A stretch of DNA of 64,000 nt from Polaribacter gangjinensis. GTDB taxonomy: Bacteria; Bacteroidota; Bacteroidia; Flavobacteriales; Flavobacteriaceae. Every line of letters starts with the position of its first letter. Position 1 is the first letter of the stretch. The notes under the pieces were generated by a model that made no database searches, was not told where the DNA came from, and saw nothing but the letters and a program-made list of their open reading frames with translations. Made by a program: the position numbers and the translations under genes. The stretch lies in contig NZ_CP150662.1 in assembly GCF_038024125.1 (NCBI RefSeq), positions 1,381,501 through 1,445,500 of the forward strand, read 5' to 3'. Positions 60,701 to 64,000 of the stretch are shown here, one piece after another.

Positions 60701-61267
60701 TCCTAAATTTCCAAAAGGCTCTCCTGTACCAACATACAAAGTATTTTTATCTTGTGGGCTAATTACAATTGTTGAAGTAGATAAATTAGGAATTGTATTG
60801 TCTGTTAAGTTTTTCCATGTGACTCCCTCATCTTCTGTCAACCAGACACCTCCACTTACAGTTCCCACAAACCAACGTTTATTATCTGTAGGATCTATCG
60901 CAATTCCTCTTGTTCTTCCGGGAACATTTGCAGGTCCTCTGTCAATAAATACAGGATTTAAAGTTTTTGCACTTTTATAGCGTTTTTTAGTTTCAACTGC
61001 TTTTTTAAACTCTTCAAATAAATATCCTTTTTTGTAAGTAGGTTCTTTATCAGTAATTATTTTTCTAATTTGAAACTGATATTCAGCCATTTCTTCAATC
61101 CCTTTTTTATGGTTTTGATTAGGATTTCTTTTAGCCTTTTTGTATTGAATTGGGGTAATTTTGAAATCTTCATTAATTGAATTTTTATCAATCTCTTTTT
61201 TACAAGATATTGTTAAAAATAAAAAAGAAAAGAAAACGTATTTTGAAATGTGTATTATTTTTTTCAT
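57785..61267 (-). CDS. BNR/Asp-box repeat lipoprotein with T9SS sorting domain
   Basis: 1160 residues. The signal ends in a lipobox-like TISC (Cys22). About nine Asp-box motifs of the SxDxGxTW type (for example TTNGGTTW, TTDGGLTW, SLDGGITW, TEDLGATW) build VPS10/sialidase-like propellers over residues 110-800. A middle region resembles fibronectin-type and MAM-like modules. The last 75 residues (VYPTISKGKF ... GVYILQLIG ... KKIIIE) form a type A type IX secretion sorting domain. A glycan- or protein-binding surface role is likely; the activity is unknown. Confidence 0.85.
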   Translation of the reverse strand: MKKIIHISKYVFFSFLFLTISCKKEIDKNSINEDFKITPIQYKKAKRNPNQNHKKGIEEMAEYQFQIRKIITDKEPTYKKGYLFEEFKKAVETKKRYKSAKTLNPVFIDRGPANVPGRTRGIAIDPTDNKRWFVGTVSGGVWLTEDEGVTWKNLTDNTIPNLSTSTIVISPQDKNTLYVGTGEPFGNLGAVGGAGLFKTTNGGTTWTSLSNSASFGDVGRIILNPTDKNNVLVAATKGIFRTTDGGLTWIQTYVSPNSSNWVQDLDFEPSNFNIQYGSVRNFGLVKSLDGGITWSTIFDRANFNSSHSRFETSVSPADTNTLFISVYTPNSQATTGVNTDFYVSRNKGGTFTNLKTSGSAAAANLVTGQGWYDNIIMAHPYDTNVFYVGGVAVFKVTITGTNFISTSIASGYDASKINNEVHVDQHGMEVIPGNNQQFRILLANDGGVYSTSFKTDPGNTEGDWSGIAIGKNSTQFYGATKQNGADNYLAGAQDNGTWISFGNNSNSTKNYQAILGGDGFEVIWHYNKPGNFLGVSQNYGQVGRFINYDGVLSNFADSGNGAVAPFYAKLSNADNNPDVVFAVTMNGVWRSTDFAGSWNLIPITDGFKPTYSSSLNVEVSTADPNVVWAGGAMTEDGLISLHVSEDNGQTFTKTNTFDNPKNDHSLNISGIGTSLIEGKRAYALFSAQGAAKILKTEDLGATWTDISGFAGTAKTGFPDVAVHSIIEMPFDKNIIWAGTDIGIFETTNGGANWSLLSNFIPVAVYDMKIVNDQVVISTYGRGIWSATLSQLANYTLPAYLSAPEITSNQKSIESLQTIINYNVTTDAVNKVKIFIDGNEQPEIIQDFNTGITYQYETSNLSEGTHKFGIQLFNDSNGSKSILKEHNFLVIDFDAPSQSVGISEFTNQDLFTINGEFVINTIAGAISQNVLNNLNHPYENSKVSTTFLRKPLTISEVNKNFTYEDVTIVEPFTDNLSDLNSFFDFVIIEASSDLKNWKTLDKYDSRRFPEWLEEFNKGAQATINDNLFKPQTIVLTDKGFSIGETIVLRFRLVTDPSVNSFGWAIKSIQGATASIQEVLNDVKVFSVYPTISKGKFTVFAKNTLGLSKIQIVDVNGKKVYENKIDFVKNERQPISVNLKKGVYILQLIGNQKRASKKIIIE

Positions 61268-61279
61268 ATGAGGATTTAT

Positions 61280-61657
61280 TTATTCAACTTTTATTATTTC
61301 AAATAATTTTTCAGGATTTTGATTATCCTTTTCTACAATGCCAATATAACTGTGAGCTTTTATGCTTGTATTGGTTTCCCATTCCATTTTAACTCCAGAA
61401 AATATGCCAGAAATCAATTCTTTTTTTGATTGGACATCTATTACTCTATAGTTGAATGATATTGGTATTTCCATCTTATCAACATACTCTAAAACTAAAA
61501 CTTTTGATTTATCTGGACTTGGAATTTCTTTTTGAATAGTATTATTTTGAATCACAATTTCCTTTTTGTCAGTGGTTTGTATCATTTTTGATTTACAATT
61601 TGTGAAGATTGTAATTGATAAAAGAGATAAAATAACAACTAAGTATTTTTTTAACAT
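61280..61657 (-). CDS. Small lipoprotein of unknown function
   Basis: 125 residues. The signal peptide ends with FTNC (Cys21), a Bacteroidota-like lipobox. The body is a small beta-rich domain with no motif I recognise (PDKSKVLVLEYVDKMEIP, GVKMEWETNTSIKAHSYIG). It ends 12 bases before the start of the BNR-repeat gene and may be read with it, so the two could act together at the surface. Confidence 0.7.
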   Translation of the reverse strand: MLKKYLVVILSLLSITIFTNCKSKMIQTTDKKEIVIQNNTIQKEIPSPDKSKVLVLEYVDKMEIPISFNYRVIDVQSKKELISGIFSGVKMEWETNTSIKAHSYIGIVEKDNQNPEKLFEIIKVE

Positions 61658-61886
61658 TCAATTATATTTTAGAAATTACTGTTTTTAAGTTTTAAAAGTA
61701 GCACTTTAATTTTATTTATAAAATTCAATGACTGTTAAATTTTTAAAATTACTAAAATTAGAAAAACAAATTATATTATAATTTTTTCAAATAACATATA
61801 AGGCATTTAATATAAAGAAATAATCAAAAAAGATTATTTTAGCTTTTTTTAATTCTAATTCAAAAAGCAGTAAAAAAAACCAATAA

Positions 61887-63179
61887 ATGAAAAAAATTAC
61901 ATTTTTAAAAACAAGAAAAGTATTAAACAGCATGTTAGTAATACTTTTTGTAATGTCGTTTTGTGATACTTTTTCACAAAAATATAATTTTAGAGAAATA
62001 AAAATAACAGAACCAATTTGTGTTTACCATCCTGATCCAGAGCCATTTGATAAATCAAAAATAGAAGCTCTAAGAAAAAGTGTAAATCTTACCAATTCTC
62101 CTTGTTCAAATTTTGATGTAACATACATAGATTTTACTCCAGAGGCTCAAGCTGCATTTCAACATGCAGTAGATATTTGGTCTCACATAATTGAATCCCC
62201 CGTTTTAATAAGAATAGTAGCAAGATTTGAACCTTTAGATGAAAATACGCTAGGGAGCGCATCTCCTGCAAGTTTTAACACTGTAAGCGGAGTTCCTACA
62301 ATTGATCCTAATAAATGGTATCCAGCTGCACTATATGAAAAATTATTAGGGCAAGATAGAGGTGAATTTGAGGAGGCAAACGACATTAATACAAGATTTA
62401 ACAGTGAATTCGATTTTTATTTTGGTTTAGATGGAAATCCTCCTTCAGGTAAACACGACTTTGTTTCAGTTGTTTTACATGAACTTGGTCATGGTTTAGG
62501 ATTTGTAGGTTTTGCTAACATAGATGGCTTAAATGGTAAAATTAGATCTAATAACAGAGCTTCAATATATGATAACTTCATTGTAAATAGTGAAAATTTA
62601 TCTATACTTTCACTTCCTGATCCATCTTCGGAATTATTTGCCAGTTTGACAAGTAATAATTTATTTTCAAATAGTCAAAATGCAATTTCTGGAAATAATA
62701 ACATTTTACCAAAAATATATGCTCCATCTGAATTTAATCAAGGATCAAGCTACAGTCATTGGGACGAATTTGTATTTCCAGCAGGAAACTCAAACTCATT
62801 AATGACACCAAGAATAGCAAGTGGCGAGGCTAATCACAATCCCGGAGATATCACTATAGGTTTTTTTAAAGATATGGGATGGGGAATCTGCTCTACATTA
62901 AGTATTGATGAAGTGAATGTTTCATCAAAAGTGAATGTTTGGCCAAATCCATTTACGGATCAAATTTCTGTAGGATTTACGAATTTGAATAGTACTAAAT
63001 TACAGATAAAACTGTTTGATATCAAAGGTTCTATGATATTTTCCAAACAAATTACTTACGATGGAAATTATTCAATTTACTTGAATGATTTAGGAAGTAT
63101 ACAAAAAGGAATTTATTTTATGACAATCACAAATACCTCATCTAACTTGAGATTCACTGAAAAAATTGTAAAATATTAA
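61887..63179 (+). CDS. Secreted zinc metalloprotease with T9SS sorting domain
   Basis: 430 residues with an N-terminal signal peptide (hydrophobic core about 15-26, ending near FSQ). The zinc motif is HELGHGLGFVGF from His198, HExxHxxGxxG, with FNQGSSYSHWDE and NSLMTPRIASGE further on, as in gametolysin/M57-like proteases. The C-terminal 80 residues (VNVWPNPFTDQISVGF ... IYFMTITN ... EKIVKY) are a type A T9SS sorting domain. It is exported to the cell surface or medium. The substrate is unknown. Confidence 0.88.
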   Translation: MKKITFLKTRKVLNSMLVILFVMSFCDTFSQKYNFREIKITEPICVYHPDPEPFDKSKIEALRKSVNLTNSPCSNFDVTYIDFTPEAQAAFQHAVDIWSHIIESPVLIRIVARFEPLDENTLGSASPASFNTVSGVPTIDPNKWYPAALYEKLLGQDRGEFEEANDINTRFNSEFDFYFGLDGNPPSGKHDFVSVVLHELGHGLGFVGFANIDGLNGKIRSNNRASIYDNFIVNSENLSILSLPDPSSELFASLTSNNLFSNSQNAISGNNNILPKIYAPSEFNQGSSYSHWDEFVFPAGNSNSLMTPRIASGEANHNPGDITIGFFKDMGWGICSTLSIDEVNVSSKVNVWPNPFTDQISVGFTNLNSTKLQIKLFDIKGSMIFSKQITYDGNYSIYLNDLGSIQKGIYFMTITNTSSNLRFTEKIVKY

Positions 63180-63185
63180 CCGGAT

Positions 63186-64000
63186 TTAAATACTATTCCC
63201 TGTTAATTTTTTATGTATTCTGATGGCAAAACCATCAGACATTCCAGAAATATAGCTACAAATACTCATAATTCTTTGATATTCTGTAGCTATATTTGAT
63301 TTATATTCTTCTGGTAACATCTTCAAAATCAAAGAATCATAATTAGACGCTGTTCCATTATAATCGTTATTTAAAGCAGTGATAAAAACATCTAACATAT
63401 CTGCAATAATTCGATAACCTGCAACTTCTTTTTCAACAACCTCTTTACTTTGATAAATTTTTGAAACACTAATTTTGATGATGTCATTAATTTGCGCTTC
63501 AAATTGGCATTTATCCAATAAAGAACGTTCAAATTCTCCTGATAAAATTTTTGCTTCATTAGCTAAAAAAATAGCAACAGCTTCATTAATCAATACTCCA
63601 ATTGCCAATGCTCGTAAATAACTAACTCTGTCTTTTTTATGCTGTAAAGAATGATATTTCTTGATATCAATGGTATCTTTTACTAGTTTGATTAAGTATT
63701 CTAAAGCAAATTCTTCTTCGATCAAACCTAAATTGATACCGTCTTCAAAATCGATTATTGTGTAACAAATATCATCAGCAGCTTCTACTAAATACGCTAA
63801 TGGATGTCTAAAAAATGAGATGTTTTCTGATGATTTTTGACTCATTTCAAGCTCTTGAACAACATCTAAAAAAGCTTCCTTTTCCGATTGAAAAAATCCG
63901 AATTTTTTATCTACAATGTGCGATGTAGGTTTTTTTGGCAAACTTTCTTTTGGATATTTTAAAAACGCACCCAAAGTTGCATAGCTTAAACGCAAACCCC
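63186..64000 (-). CDS. dgt: dGTP triphosphohydrolase, C-terminal part
   Basis: The frame is open through the window edge, so the gene starts beyond 64000. The visible 271 residues begin GLRLSYATLGAFLKYPKES and contain FRHPLAYLVEAADDICYTIIDFEDG, a conserved dGTPase region with the metal-binding Asp-Asp pair, followed by a helical C-terminus. It hydrolyses dGTP to deoxyguanosine and triphosphate. Confidence 0.88.
   Translation of the reverse strand, partial: GLRLSYATLGAFLKYPKESLPKKPTSHIVDKKFGFFQSEKEAFLDVVQELEMSQKSSENISFFRHPLAYLVEAADDICYTIIDFEDGINLGLIEEEFALEYLIKLVKDTIDIKKYHSLQHKKDRVSYLRALAIGVLINEAVAIFLANEAKILSGEFERSLLDKCQFEAQINDIIKISVSKIYQSKEVVEKEVAGYRIIADMLDVFITALNNDYNGTASNYDSLILKMLPEEYKSNIATEYQRIMSICSYISGMSDGFAIRIHKKLTGNSI

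Noticed and set aside
61658..61886. Small gene or riboswitch between the lipoprotein and the T9SS protease
   Set aside because: Very AT-rich with stops in all frames; only a weak AATAATC/GATTATT inverted repeat near 61822-61842, which is expected by chance.

Overview
The window is a 64 kb piece of an AT-rich Bacteroidota chromosome, most likely a marine Flavobacteriaceae (Polaribacter/Tenacibaculum-like; this is inference). The support is a methionine synthase split in two genes, an FtsL-like/RsmH/MraZ order typical of the class, proteins with type IX secretion sorting domains, a DUF2061-cysH-cysD-cysN order, a FeoB-associated Cys-rich peptide, and many start-proximal TAnnTTTG motifs, the Bacteroidota -7 promoter element. 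No prophage, transposase, CRISPR array or rRNA is visible. One tRNA (Asp) is present.

Layout. 1-1.9 kb, minus: start of the division cluster (mraZ, rsmH, ftsL-like, 5' end of ftsI), with a triple 10-bp MraZ box at its promoter. 2.1-6.0 kb, plus: alpha/beta hydrolase, engB, an RluA-type pseudouridine synthase, an AlkB-type alkane hydroxylase and a nitroreductase. 6.0-13.3 kb: penicillin acylase (minus), a DegT aminotransferase and galE (plus), and a large secreted zinc metalloprotease (minus).

13.4-37.9 kb is the centre of the window, a continuous sulfur and methionine supercluster. metK (minus) and metY (plus) diverge from a 563-bp intergenic region that carries a SAM-II-like riboswitch facing metK and a SAM-I riboswitch facing metY. 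Then follow a fused MetX/aspartokinase/homoserine dehydrogenase gene, a second sulfhydrylase, an Rrf2 regulator, a PagL-like outer membrane protein, and a sulfate assimilation operon (DUF2061, cysH, cysD, cysN, sulfite reductase with a C-terminal HEPN-like domain, two siroheme genes, ferredoxin reductase, ferredoxin, cysE, cysM). Two near-identical operator-like sequences lie at the operon promoter. A second SAM-I riboswitch precedes the split metH and metF. Together the genes take sulfate to sulfide, cysteine, homocysteine, methionine and SAM, with siroheme and a complete Fd/FNR electron supply encoded in place.

38-48.7 kb: thioredoxin, a lipoprotein M1 aminopeptidase, a DUF58 protein, tRNA-Asp, DUF2911, feoA-feoB with a small Cys-rich partner and a perfect 9-1-9 operator, SCO1, RseP, a tiny zinc ribbon and a JmjC-like cupin. 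48.8-52.7 kb: a TonB-dependent receptor divergent from a MocR-type regulator that appears to have lost the PLP-binding lysine, then a UmuD-like protein. 52.8-64 kb: a DPP-IV-like peptidase, tadA, dxs, a giant BNR-repeat protein with both a lipobox and a T9SS sorting domain, a small lipoprotein, a T9SS metalloprotease and a partial dGTPase.

Short G/C-rich palindromic repeats are scattered through the sulfur cluster. One lies inside the 5' coding region of cysN and another directly abuts the metF start codon.
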